Shown here: piece by piece, positions 18,218 through 26,935 of the stretch
How positions within the stretch are numbered: position 1 is the first letter of the stretch
Layout: every line of letters begins with the position of its first letter
From: JAAZKO01 sp964432115
GTDB lineage: Bacteria > Patescibacteriota > Microgenomatia > UBA1400 > PJMF01
DNA: 64,000 nucleotides
NCBI GenBank assembly: GCA_964432115.1
Contig: CAYSMC010000033.1
Span: 1-64,000, forward strand
Reading direction: 5' to 3'
Position numbers and translations under genes: made by a program
Notes under the pieces: generated by a model
The model's database searches: none
Seen by the model: the letters and a program-made list of their open reading frames with translations, nothing else
What the model was told of the DNA's origin: nothing

Positions 18218-20059
18218 ATGTTTAAGAAAATACTTGAATACACCAAGCCTTATCGCAAAACCCTAATTTTTATTAGTGCTTTAATTGTAGTGATGGCTTT
18301 ACTCAATCAGGTTGAGCCATTTATTACTCGAGCTATTACTGATCGTCTAGTAGACAATCAGGATCGAGGCTTGTTTTCTTATATTGCTATTTTGCTTCTA
18401 GTGTTGTTAGTGGTCAAATTAATTCAGTCAGGCCTAAATCGTTTGTCTTGGTATTTAACTAATATTTTTGTGATTAAGTTTGAGGCTAGTTTAAAGCAGT
18501 TGGGTTTTGATCATTTAATGCAACTGTCGCTATCTTTTTATAATGAGCAAGAAACTGGCAAGGTAATGAGCAAGCTTGATCGAGGGGTAAATCGACTGAC
18601 TTCAATTGTTAATAATTCAGGAATGCATTTCATTCCTAGTGTTACTACTGCTTTAATGTCTTTTGCCATAGTTCTTTATTATGAATGGCGCATTGGCGTG
18701 ATCACAGTCTTGGCCTTTGTGCCCTATGTGGCGATTAATCGTTGGCGTTTTGAGAAAAACAATAAGTTGGAGCGTCGCGAATATCGCTTATATGACAAGC
18801 AGTACGCGCATTTTTGGGAAGTTTTAAGCTCCATGGAGTTAATCAAATCGTTTCGGGCAGAAGAATTTGAAAAGCGTCGATTACAAGATTTTTTCAAAAA
18901 AATTATTAATATTCGCCGAGAAATGGAAAAAAATACCAATCGCTCAGTAATTGGCGACATCATTTTGGAGTCATTGAGTTGGGCGATGTACGCTTACATT
19001 GTTTATATTACTTGGCAGGGGCAGATCACCATTGGTACTTTGATTTTATTGGTAGGGTTAATTCAAATGATTCGTCAACCATTATGGCAAATTAACTGGA
19101 TTTTTTGGGAGGTTAAACGAGCGCAAATTGGTGCACGAGATTTTTTTAAAATTATGCATGTTAAGCCAGAGATAATTGACCCAGTTAAACCAGTCATAAT
19201 TAAAAATGTGCGTGGAGAAATTATTTTTGATAATGTGTCATTTACCTATCGACAAAATATGCACAATTATTTTGACAAATATTATGAAGAACAAGAACAT
19301 AACAACACTAAAACAAACAAAAAAGAAGACTTAAATACTACGGGGTTACAAGTTTTTGATCAAGTTTCTTTCACAATTGAATCTGGTAAAATGACTGCAT
19401 TTGTTGGTCCTTCCGGAGCCGGTAAAAGCACCATCGCTAGTTTGTTAATGCGCTTTTTTGATCCCGATGAAGGACGAATTCTCTTAGATGGTGTTGATCT
19501 AAAAAAATTTTGTCAACATGATTTAAGATCACAAATGGGCTTAGTTAGTCAAAGTGCTTACCTCTTTGCGAGTTCAATTGAGGAAAATTTAAGATATGCT
19601 AAACCGCGTGCTACTGAAGAAGAGATGTGGAGAGCTTGTAGGATTGCCAGAGCTGATGAATTTATTGAAAAGTTTGATCAAGGTTTAAAAACTACTATTG
19701 GTGAGCGAGGTGTCAAACTTTCTGGTGGACAACGCCAAAGATTGTCTTTGGCAAGAACCATACTCCGCGATCCTAAAATTGTTATTTTGGATGAAGCAAC
19801 TAGTGCTCTAGATTCAGAATCAGAAATGTATATTCAACAAGCTTTGACTGAAGTTTTGAAAGGGCGGACTTCGATCGTGATTGCTCACCGCTTATCAACG
19901 GTTCAACGCTCTGACAAGATCATCGTCATTAAGGATCAACATTTATTAGAGCAAGGCACTCACCAACAATTACTCAAAAAAGATGGTTTATATGCGAGTT
20001 TGTTTAAAATCCAGTCGGGTGATGTGGCAAAATTGAAGGAATGGGATTTGGTTAGATAA
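18218..20059 (+). CDS. ABC exporter, fused permease-ATPase
   Basis: A half-transporter of 613 residues. The N-terminal six-helix membrane domain covers about residues 1-310. The ATPase domain has Walker A GPSGAGKST (near 395), the signature LSGGQRQ, Walker B IVILDEAT with SALD, and the switch His in IAHRLS. Such proteins act as homodimers or heterodimers exporting lipids, peptides or drugs. An oddity is a polar insertion of about 35 residues, rich in Asn, Lys and Glu, just after the first ATPase strand FTYRQN, where a short turn is normal. The substrate is unknown. Confidence 0.9.
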   Translation: MFKKILEYTKPYRKTLIFISALIVVMALLNQVEPFITRAITDRLVDNQDRGLFSYIAILLLVLLVVKLIQSGLNRLSWYLTNIFVIKFEASLKQLGFDHLMQLSLSFYNEQETGKVMSKLDRGVNRLTSIVNNSGMHFIPSVTTALMSFAIVLYYEWRIGVITVLAFVPYVAINRWRFEKNNKLERREYRLYDKQYAHFWEVLSSMELIKSFRAEEFEKRRLQDFFKKIINIRREMEKNTNRSVIGDIILESLSWAMYAYIVYITWQGQITIGTLILLVGLIQMIRQPLWQINWIFWEVKRAQIGARDFFKIMHVKPEIIDPVKPVIIKNVRGEIIFDNVSFTYRQNMHNYFDKYYEEQEHNNTKTNKKEDLNTTGLQVFDQVSFTIESGKMTAFVGPSGAGKSTIASLLMRFFDPDEGRILLDGVDLKKFCQHDLRSQMGLVSQSAYLFASSIEENLRYAKPRATEEEMWRACRIARADEFIEKFDQGLKTTIGERGVKLSGGQRQRLSLARTILRDPKIVILDEATSALDSESEMYIQQALTEVLKGRTSIVIAHRLSTVQRSDKIIVIKDQHLLEQGTHQQLLKKDGLYASLFKIQSGDVAKLKEWDLVR

Positions 20060-20182
20060 TATAATTTAACAGAAAAAATTGTTCGATAAAAAATTGTTTG
20101 TTTTGATTAATTTTTTTGAGTTTTACCTTATTTTTCATTTAATTTTGTAGTATATTATGATCAAGTCAATGAAAGGATTTTT

Positions 20183-21439
20183 ATGTCTCGTCGAGACTTT
20201 TTTAAAATTTTACAACAAGAAGTAGCTCGGATCGACGCTGCCAGCGTCACCAAAAGACAAGAACATTTAATTGAGGGTTTCACTAAAGAAGCTTCACCTA
20301 AAGCTGTAATTAATAACAAACCGTATCGGATTTTTAACTCTAATGATTATTTGGGGTTGCGTCATCATCGTAAATTAAAAAAAGCTGAGCATCAGATGTC
20401 CGAGCTTTGTGGAACTGGTCCTGGTGCAGTGCGATTTATTTCGGGATCGTTTCAAGTGCATCGCGATTTAGAAAAAGTGCTTGCTAATTTCCATGGCCAA
20501 GATGATGCGATGGTTTTTTCAAGTGCTTTTGCTACCAACTTAGCAGTGTTGTTTAGTCTAATTAAAGGTCAAAGCAAAGATTCTTTACTTACCAGTGAAG
20601 CCCTGGTAATTTCTGATGAACTAAATCATCGCAGTATTATTGATGGTATCCGTTTGGCCAATTTACCCAGTGAGCAAAAGGCTATTTTTAAACATTTAGA
20701 CCCTCAATCTTTGGAAGAAATTTTGGCCAAAAATCTTAAAAAATTTAGGCGAGTATTAGTCATTACCGACGGAGTGTTTTCAATGTTAGGTGAATATCAA
20801 GACTTGAAAAAGATACGTCGTATTATCGATCGTTATGACAAGCAATATCCTGAGGGAGTTGTGTTAGTGGTTGATGATTGTCATGGAGTGGCTGCTTTTG
20901 GTAAAACTGGTCGAGGAACGGAAGAAGTCTCTGGGGCTAGAGCCGATGTGTTGATTGGTACGCTGGGTAAGGGTTTAGGTGCCGATGGCGGCTATGTAGT
21001 GGCTAAACAAGCTGTCATTGATTATTTACGGGAATCAGCTGCAACCTATATTTATTCAAACTCTATTTCTCCAGGAACTGCTGCCGCCGCATTGATGGCA
21101 GTGCAATTAATTGATACCCAAACTGGAATTAAATTGCTTAAAAGACTAGCTGATAATTTAGCTTTTATTAAAAAAGAATTGTTAGCATTGGGTTTCCAGT
21201 TTGCTGCTGAATCTATTCATCCTATTCAAGCAATTTTAATTGGTGATACAGCTAAAACCAAAGCATTAACTCAAAAAATGTTTGAGCGAGGTTTTATCCT
21301 AACTAACATTAATTATCCAGTAGTACCTAAAGGCAGAGATGAGATTCGTGTACAAATTAGTGCCAGTCACAATAAAACAGATTTAAAAGCTTTTTTACAA
21401 AACATTAAAGAAGTAGCTAAAGAATTAGAAATTATTTAA
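20183..21439 (+). CDS. Alpha-oxoamine synthase (2-amino-3-ketobutyrate CoA ligase / BioF-like)
   Basis: PLP enzyme of 418 residues, fold type I. Motifs: NSNDYLGL (52-59), GAVRFISGSFQVH, DELNHRSIIDGIRL, TDGVFSMLG, VVDDCHGV (PLP-ring Asp and His at 231-234) and GTLGKG with the PLP Lys263. The family joins an acyl-CoA to an amino acid. SIIDGIRL and TDGVFSM are shared with 2-amino-3-ketobutyrate CoA ligase (Kbl), but BioF or a sphingolipid-type enzyme cannot be excluded. An SDR threonine dehydrogenase-like gene 31 kb away would supply the Kbl substrate. A Shine-Dalgarno GAAAGGA at 20171-20177 supports this start. Confidence 0.82.
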   Translation: MSRRDFFKILQQEVARIDAASVTKRQEHLIEGFTKEASPKAVINNKPYRIFNSNDYLGLRHHRKLKKAEHQMSELCGTGPGAVRFISGSFQVHRDLEKVLANFHGQDDAMVFSSAFATNLAVLFSLIKGQSKDSLLTSEALVISDELNHRSIIDGIRLANLPSEQKAIFKHLDPQSLEEILAKNLKKFRRVLVITDGVFSMLGEYQDLKKIRRIIDRYDKQYPEGVVLVVDDCHGVAAFGKTGRGTEEVSGARADVLIGTLGKGLGADGGYVVAKQAVIDYLRESAATYIYSNSISPGTAAAALMAVQLIDTQTGIKLLKRLADNLAFIKKELLALGFQFAAESIHPIQAILIGDTAKTKALTQKMFERGFILTNINYPVVPKGRDEIRVQISASHNKTDLKAFLQNIKEVAKELEII

Positions 21440-21444
21440 ATAAT

Positions 21445-22560
21445 ATGTTTAAATTTTTAACTCATTTATTTCTTTTAATCGTTGTATTTTTCTTTTTTTC
21501 AAAACCAGTTGGCGCTCAACTAAGAGGAGAAACTCTGGAAGGTAATGTTATAGAAATTGTTGAAACTGGTGAAAAGTTATTTGATGACCAACATTTTCCT
21601 TATCAAGTTTTAGAGATTTTAATAGAACGGGGAAGTCTAAAGGGTTCACAAATTCAGGTGCTTAATGAATCTGGTTTGGATGCTAATAATTCGAGCGTGA
21701 TTAATTATCGAGTTTATGAGTTGGGCGATCGTTTAAGAATATACACTGATTTTAATCAGGAAGAAGAACGCTTTTTTTTAATAGAAGGAGTGGTTAAGCG
21801 TCAAGCTTTATTGTGGTTGTTAATTTTATTTGTCGTTGCGGTGTTGGTAATCACAGGAAGTTTAGGTTTACTCGCGCTTGTTGGATTAGTGATTTCTTTT
21901 TTAGTTATTAGCCGGGTATTGGTGCCGATGGTTTTGGCAGGTCGACCACCTTTGTTATCAGCTTTGGTTAGTTCGTTTTTAATTATTCCGGCCAGTTTCT
22001 ATTTAACTCATGGCATTAAAAATAAAACCCATAGTGCAGTGTTGGCAACCACTATTTCTTTGTTAATTACCATGTTATTGGCTTTTTATTTTGTTAATTT
22101 AACTAATCTAACTGGTTTTGCTAGTGAAGAAGCAGCTTTTGTTAGCAATATGAGCCAGGGGCAAATAGATTTATTAAGTTTGTTATTCGCTGGTATCATG
22201 ATTGGAGCACTCGGAGTACTTGATGATGTAACTGTTGGTCAAGCGTCTGTAACTGAGCAATTAAGAATAGCCAATCCGCAATTGGATTCTTGGACCCTTT
22301 TTGTGCGAAGCATGAAAGTGGGTCGAGATCACGTTTCATCGATGATTAACACTTTAATTTTAGTTTACGCTGGATCAGCAATGCCGCTTTTAATTTTATT
22401 TTTTGATGGTCAGCATAGTTTTATTGATGTGATTGAGTTAGAAATTGTTGCTGAAGAAATAGTTAAAACTTTACTTAGCAGTTTAGGTTTGATGTTAGCT
22501 GTGCCACTCACCACTTTTTTAAGTGTTTTTGTATTTAAGTCGGCAAAGGACTTGGATTAA
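21445..22560 (+). CDS. YibE/F-family membrane protein
   Basis: A 371-residue protein with a signal peptide (about 1-24, ending in VGA). An outer beta-rich domain of about 90 residues follows, then seven or so membrane segments. FAGIMIGALGVLDDVTVGQASVTEQL is the characteristic YibE/F block, with a later SSMINTLILVYAGSAMPLLILF. The family is widespread but its function is not established. The gene starts 5 bases after the oxoamine synthase stop, so they share a transcript. Its last 26 bases overlap the end of the convergent gene at 22535. Confidence 0.85.
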   Translation: MFKFLTHLFLLIVVFFFFSKPVGAQLRGETLEGNVIEIVETGEKLFDDQHFPYQVLEILIERGSLKGSQIQVLNESGLDANNSSVINYRVYELGDRLRIYTDFNQEEERFFLIEGVVKRQALLWLLILFVVAVLVITGSLGLLALVGLVISFLVISRVLVPMVLAGRPPLLSALVSSFLIIPASFYLTHGIKNKTHSAVLATTISLLITMLLAFYFVNLTNLTGFASEEAAFVSNMSQGQIDLLSLLFAGIMIGALGVLDDVTVGQASVTEQLRIANPQLDSWTLFVRSMKVGRDHVSSMINTLILVYAGSAMPLLILFFDGQHSFIDVIELEIVAEEIVKTLLSSLGLMLAVPLTTFLSVFVFKSAKDLD

Positions 22561-23266
22561 CTTTTTGATTGGCCAATTCAAAAACAATTTGCTCATGACC
22601 ACGTTGATGTTTGTTGCCTATTTTTTTTGTAATAATTTGATAGAGATTTTTTAGTGTTCTCTTTCTTGTTGCAAATTGTGTAAACTTTTTATTAAATTTT
22701 TCTTGATAAGGAATCATCTCTTTTTTAATTGCTGGAGTTTCTCGACTGATAGTTTCCGCATCCTTTTTTGTCTGTCGATATTGTCGGGCTTCTTTTTCAA
22801 TTAAATTAATTTGATTAGCTATCAAGAGCTGAAATTGAAATAAAATCTCTTTTTCAAATTTTTCTATTAAAACAGTACCTTGTTGTGCATTGGTTTTACT
22901 ATCTTGACGAGCTAAAACCTCTCTCTGTGCCAATTCAGCAAAAACGGTGGCAACTAGAGGGTCTCCTGGAGGACCAAATTTTTCACGCAAGAATAGGGCA
23001 GCTACTTGTTCTTTAACTTGCTGATTTAATTGTAATAATTTTTGCTCTATGAGGTTTGATAGTGTTTGTCCAGAATAAATTAAATTTTGCAACAAACTAT
23101 TGAGAGTTGTATCAATTTCTTTTTCCAAAAATTGAGAAATTAATAAGGATTGATCTATATCATTGTCTGTTTTTAATAGTAATATGTCTGCTTGTGAAGT
23201 CAGTTTTTCCCACTCTCCTCCGTACCAATTATTCGCGTATTCGACTGATGAAATATTTTCTTTCAT
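22535..23266 (-). CDS. Unknown helical protein downstream of a cobalamin riboswitch
   Basis: A 243-residue soluble protein, predicted almost wholly alpha-helical and rich in Gln, Lys and Glu, with no membrane segment, signal peptide or motif that I recognise. Residues 25-120 look like helical repeats (LISQFLEKEIDTTLNSLLQNL; LIEQKLLQLNQQVKEQV) and 130-215 like long coiled coils. The ATG at 23266 is preceded by the Shine-Dalgarno AAAGGAG, and about 105 bases further upstream on the same strand ends a cobalamin riboswitch core, so expression is probably B12-responsive. Function cannot be named. The 3' end overlaps the convergent YibE/F gene by 26 bases. Confidence 0.75.
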   Translation of the reverse strand: MKENISSVEYANNWYGGEWEKLTSQADILLLKTDNDIDQSLLISQFLEKEIDTTLNSLLQNLIYSGQTLSNLIEQKLLQLNQQVKEQVAALFLREKFGPPGDPLVATVFAELAQREVLARQDSKTNAQQGTVLIEKFEKEILFQFQLLIANQINLIEKEARQYRQTKKDAETISRETPAIKKEMIPYQEKFNKKFTQFATRKRTLKNLYQIITKKIGNKHQRGHEQIVFELANQKVNPSPLPT

Positions 23267-23365
23267 CGCTCCTTTCTTTGGCTAAATTAAGCCAGGTTCA
23301 TCATATTGATGAACTTTTTATAATTTGCCGTGGAAAAGCTAGAAAAACGCTTGATGCTCGCCAAG

Positions 23366-23462
23366 ACTTATGAGGCTGAAGACCGGACTTATTCGTTTTA
23401 AAACAAATTCACCGTTGCGGCACAGTCACGGATTTACACCGTGTTCCACAGCAGAAATAATT
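23366..23462 (-). promoter_or_regulatory. Cobalamin riboswitch (compact class), minus strand
   Basis: Read on the minus strand the region gives GGAA, then CGGTGTAAATCCG (23441-23429), then GCCGCAAC (23421-23414) and GTCCGGTCTTCAGCC (23388-23374). These match, in order, the GGGAA, GGTGnAAnTCC, CCCGCnAC and GTCnGGAnACCnGCC blocks of cobalamin aptamers. The ACGG/CCGT stem around the TGTAAAT loop is complete. The upstream paired region typical of the largest class is not obvious, so it is probably a compact variant. Downstream, before the gene at 23266, lie a GTTCATC-N5-GATGAAC hairpin and a small GGCT/AGCC hairpin that may form the expression platform. Confidence 0.78.
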
Positions 23463-23479
23463 TAGCAAAAATCCAAAGA

Positions 23480-24175
23480 CTAAGCAACCGGTAATTTATT
23501 TAGTCGGTAGGCTCGAATGAGCAAATTTTGCAGGGTTTTTTGTAGAACGAGGTTAATTTTGTTAACTATATTAAAATTATTGCTTTTTTCCTGAAAATAA
23601 ATGGGTTTAGCATAATTAATGATGTAAGCCCCTTTCCGATACCAAACAAAATTTTTTTCTTGACCTTTAATATTTATCGTAAATTTTTTTATTTTTTTTG
23701 GATTGACACAAATACTAATGGGAATAATCGGAGCCCGAGTTGCCAAAGCCATGCGAACAGTTCCAGTTTTTAAAGTTTTTAATTTTTTACAGTTTGGACT
23801 AACACCTCCCTCTGGAAAAATTAAAATTGAGCGATTTTTTTTGAGTAAGGCAATTGCCCGTTTAAGAGCTATTTTTCCAGAATTAGGACCGACGGGAATA
23901 TGACCTGCCCAACTAATTAATTTATTTAAACCAAAAATTTTAAAAACATCTTCAGTTAAGAGAGCGTGAACCGGCTCTTTAATACTACTCATCACGTACA
24001 GAGGATCAAGAGTGCTTGGATGATTCACGGCAAAAATTTTTGCACCTCGAGGAAGTTGTTCATTTGCTTTGATTTGTCTTTTTAAATCAATTTTCGTGTA
24101 GAGACGAGCTAACGAGCGGCCAATAAAATATAAAAAGTTCTCTAAACAATAATTTTTTTTCATTATTTTCAGCAA
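23480..24175 (-). CDS. 1-acyl-glycerol-3-phosphate acyltransferase (PlsC-like)
   Basis: A 231-residue membrane-associated acyltransferase. The catalytic HxxxxD motif is NHPSTLD (about residues 53-59), the substrate-binding motif is IFPEGGVSP (near 118) and a third block is APIIPISICVNP. The family transfers an acyl chain to lysophospholipid. In an organism with few lipid genes it may remodel scavenged lipid, which is inference. The gene ends just before the riboswitch on the same strand, so the riboswitch lies in the gap between it and the gene at 22535. Confidence 0.85.
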   Translation of the reverse strand: MLKIMKKNYCLENFLYFIGRSLARLYTKIDLKRQIKANEQLPRGAKIFAVNHPSTLDPLYVMSSIKEPVHALLTEDVFKIFGLNKLISWAGHIPVGPNSGKIALKRAIALLKKNRSILIFPEGGVSPNCKKLKTLKTGTVRMALATRAPIIPISICVNPKKIKKFTINIKGQEKNFVWYRKGAYIINYAKPIYFQEKSNNFNIVNKINLVLQKTLQNLLIRAYRLNKLPVA

Positions 24176-24289
24176 TTCATTAGGCCATACTTCTTGAATA
24201 ACTGCAAGGGTAAGTTTGTTGCTTGTTTTTTAAAATGTTAAGAGCTATTTGTTTGCAATCACAGAAAAATCATATTAGAATGAAAGTCT

Positions 24290-25030
24290 ATGAAGAAAAG
24301 CATATTTTTGATCACTCTGTTTTTATTAACTTTTATTTTACTTCGTCCAGTTTTGGCTCAACAAGGCAAAACACAAAATATAATTTCTGAGGAAACGGTG
24401 ATAACTGAAAAACAAATTCAGCAGCAAGAAAACACTCAAAATCAAGGTGAAGAACAAAATTTGCGTATTGAAAACTCTCTTCAAGGCGAAACCATGGAAG
24501 TTGTATTAGAAGGAGACTCGGTCCAAGAACAAACAACTTCGAATAGAGATGATTCTTTGTCGAGAGTAAAAGGTCAAGGTTTAACCATGAGCGAGGGTGC
24601 CCAAATTGTCAAAGAAAGAAATAATGATGTAGCCAATCAAGTGCATAAATTGTTAATAGAAAGAGATTTTCGGGGCGGCATTGGTGAACAAGTGAAAACA
24701 ATTGCTCAAAATCAATTAAAAGTTCAGGAAGAAGTTCAAAATAGATTAAGTAATTTAGAAAATAGACCCCTCTGGCAACGATTCTTTTTAGGTCAAAATC
24801 AAGACAATGTTGATGGTTTGCAAAATTCTTTAAGAAAAAATCAAGAGTACTTAACGGAATTACAAAGTTTGCTGGAAGATCAAGCTTTAAGTGCCGAAGA
24901 TCGTTTAGCTGTTGAAGAAGCTTATTTAGAACTACAGGCTCAACAAGAATTAGTTGAAGTTCATTTGGAAAATATTTTGGGTGAATTTAGTGTTGTTGGT
25001 TTTTTTAAAAGATTATTTAATCGTTCTTAA
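24290..25030 (+). CDS. Secreted or anchored Gln/Glu-rich coiled-coil protein
   Basis: The 246 residues start with a signal peptide (about 1-23, ending VLAQ). A Gln/Glu-rich low-complexity stretch follows (about 24-90), then a helical region with GEQVKTIAQNQLKVQEEVQNRL and a C-terminal helix pair ending in FKRLFNRS. No family motif is recognised. The overall design (signal, disordered linker, coiled coil, short amphipathic tail) suggests an envelope protein. It overlaps the convergent LCP gene by 4 bases. Confidence 0.7.
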   Translation: MKKSIFLITLFLLTFILLRPVLAQQGKTQNIISEETVITEKQIQQQENTQNQGEEQNLRIENSLQGETMEVVLEGDSVQEQTTSNRDDSLSRVKGQGLTMSEGAQIVKERNNDVANQVHKLLIERDFRGGIGEQVKTIAQNQLKVQEEVQNRLSNLENRPLWQRFFLGQNQDNVDGLQNSLRKNQEYLTELQSLLEDQALSAEDRLAVEEAYLELQAQQELVEVHLENILGEFSVVGFFKRLFNRS

Positions 25031-26151
25031 TTGAGAGCTTCTTGAATAAAATTTTGTAGTTCATTCCAATTATTATATCCAGCTTTGGGGACAAGTACGA
25101 AGCCATTGGTACTACTACTCGTGTTTAACACATTTTCTGTACTTAAATTGACATTTCTAATTTCAAACTCATGAGCATTAATTAATAAAGGAGCTAAATA
25201 TTCCAGAATTTCTAAATCAAAATTTGTGTAAACATGTTGTTTAACTTGTTTAAAAAATTGAGAAATATTGCTTAAAGCTTCTAAATCAAATAATTTTTTT
25301 CTAATACCATTTAAAACCTCTACTTGGCGTCGACTTCGATCAAAGTCACTAGAACTATGACGCGATCGGACATATTTGAGAGCGTCATCCCCCTCCATGT
25401 TTTGGACTCCAGCAGGGAAATAAATTGTTTCATAGCGACAAGCAAATTGTTTTTCCAAATCAAAACCACTAAGAGTAGCTGTTAATTGAGCAATTTCTTC
25501 ATTACTATAACCACAAGGTTCAAGTTGTTTGCCCTCAATTGGATACCATTGATCTTCAAAATTTTCTGCTACTTCCACTTCGATACCGCTTAATTCTTGA
25601 CCAATTAATCGTTGAAAACCAACAAAATCTACAGCTATAAAATATTTAATATTAAGATTGGTAACTGTAGACAATAGTTCTTTAGTTGCTTGGCCAGCAT
25701 TAAGCATGGGTTCTGTACCAGTCATTTGAGAACTAAAAACATTATTAATTTTTCGGTAAGTACCATTGTTTAAATTGAGTTCTAAATCTCTAGGAATAGA
25801 AATAAAAGTGATGATTTGTTGTACAAAATCTAGATGAGCAATTTGAATAAGATCAGCTAACATACCTCCTTGATGTCCAGCGCCACCATAGCCGATTAAT
25901 AAAATATTAAGCTCTTTTTGATCATCTGTTTCAATGTGACTAGTGTCTGAATTTAATTGATTGGCAATATTTGTTTTGGTGGTCATCTGCTCTTGATTTT
26001 TTTTCTTATTTTTCAAATGATGATAAGTAAAGGTGGCAGATACAATAATGATCAAAGTTAAGAAAAATAAAAAAGCCCAGTAAATATTTTTTTGTTTTTG
26101 ATTAAATTGTTGATATGTTGTGACTAAACGCTGTCTAATTTTTTTAATCAT
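25027..26151 (-). CDS. LytR-CpsA-Psr (LCP) family protein
   Basis: A 374-residue protein with a cytoplasmic N-terminus, one membrane helix (about 24-45) and an outer LCP domain. LCP signatures are LNILLIGYGG, the GGMLADLIQIAHLD segment (in place of the usual R(S/T)D), ITFISIPRDLEL and DALKYVRSRHSSSDFDRSRRQ. LCP enzymes attach glycopolymers from undecaprenyl carriers to cell-wall peptidoglycan or proteins. With the sortase and GT-C enzymes at 39-49 kb it points to a Gram-positive-type wall. On the minus strand TAAAAT lies six bases before the ATG, back to back with the promoter of the gene at 26191. Confidence 0.9.
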   Translation of the reverse strand: MIKKIRQRLVTTYQQFNQKQKNIYWAFLFFLTLIIIVSATFTYHHLKNKKKNQEQMTTKTNIANQLNSDTSHIETDDQKELNILLIGYGGAGHQGGMLADLIQIAHLDFVQQIITFISIPRDLELNLNNGTYRKINNVFSSQMTGTEPMLNAGQATKELLSTVTNLNIKYFIAVDFVGFQRLIGQELSGIEVEVAENFEDQWYPIEGKQLEPCGYSNEEIAQLTATLSGFDLEKQFACRYETIYFPAGVQNMEGDDALKYVRSRHSSSDFDRSRRQVEVLNGIRKKLFDLEALSNISQFFKQVKQHVYTNFDLEILEYLAPLLINAHEFEIRNVNLSTENVLNTSSSTNGFVLVPKAGYNNWNELQNFIQEALN

Positions 26152-26190
26152 AAGCTTATTTTAGTATAGCTTAAATGATATAATAAGAAT
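26152..26190. promoter_or_regulatory. Divergent leaderless promoters in a 39-base gap
   Basis: For the plus-strand gene, TATAAT at 26179-26184 lies six bases before its ATG. For the minus-strand LCP gene, TAAAAT lies six bases before its ATG. Both genes are thus predicted to be transcribed from, or within a base or two of, their start codons. Confidence 0.6.
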
Positions 26191-26898
26191 ATGTTAAGCA
26201 AATCTTTTTTTATTTTACAAAATAGTAATTTTCCTTACGATCAATTACGTTTTCCTGGTCAAGCTAGTGATGAGAAGGTCTTGTACTTAACTCGAGAACA
26301 CTCGCTTTTTTTAATTTTTAGATTATTATTCATTCTGCTTATTGGTATTAGTATTATCTTGGCTAGCGTGATTTTAAATAGAGTTATTGGCCAAGTGTTT
26401 GCCAGTCAGCTATTATCCATCGTTTTATTAGGGATGTTATTAGTGTTTCTTTTATTTACGATTGTTGGCTCTTGGTGGGTTTTTACTTTATGGAAAAAAT
26501 CTGTAGCGATTGTGACTAATAAACGTTTGATTAAATTTATTTATACCACTCCCGTGAATCGTTATAATATGAGTTTGCCTTTGGAAATGATTGTAGACAC
26601 TAGTTCTCATAATCGTGGACTGTTAAGTTCTTATTTAAAAATTGGTAGTATTACGGCTCGTTCCAGTGCGAGTAGTTCTGGAGTAGCTACTAATGATAAT
26701 TTGCGAGTGAATAAAAAATATTTTTATTTAGAAAACATTAAATATTTTGAAGATCTACAACAATATTTAAATAAATTAATTAATACTTTGCACAAACAAC
26801 CAGCAGAATTAAATAAATTCAGACCATTTTTACCCCACTTAAAAGGGCAGGCTAGAGAAGAATTCTTAAGAGCTAATTATCCACAATACGCTAAATAG
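26191..26898 (+). CDS. Membrane protein with bacterial PH-like domain
   Basis: The 235 residues comprise an N-terminal segment, two membrane helices (about 40-65 and 75-95) and a soluble domain beginning KKSVAIVTNKRLIKFIY, the typical start of the bacterial PH domain (YdbS/YdbT-like). It continues with SLPLEMIVDTSSHNRGLLSSYLKIGSI. Such proteins sit at the membrane; their role is poorly known. The short Ser-rich GSITARSSASSSGV replaces the usual final strands. ATG at 26191 follows TATAAT by six bases. Confidence 0.75.
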   Translation: MLSKSFFILQNSNFPYDQLRFPGQASDEKVLYLTREHSLFLIFRLLFILLIGISIILASVILNRVIGQVFASQLLSIVLLGMLLVFLLFTIVGSWWVFTLWKKSVAIVTNKRLIKFIYTTPVNRYNMSLPLEMIVDTSSHNRGLLSSYLKIGSITARSSASSSGVATNDNLRVNKKYFYLENIKYFEDLQQYLNKLINTLHKQPAELNKFRPFLPHLKGQAREEFLRANYPQYAK

Positions 26899-26935
26899 TC
26901 TTGGTGATGTATTAAGGGAGTGTTAAACTAACAGC

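Noticed and set aside
23107..23373. Plus-strand open frame across the riboswitch
   Set aside because: It overlaps the start of the 22535-23266 gene and the aptamer antisense, and has no conserved features.
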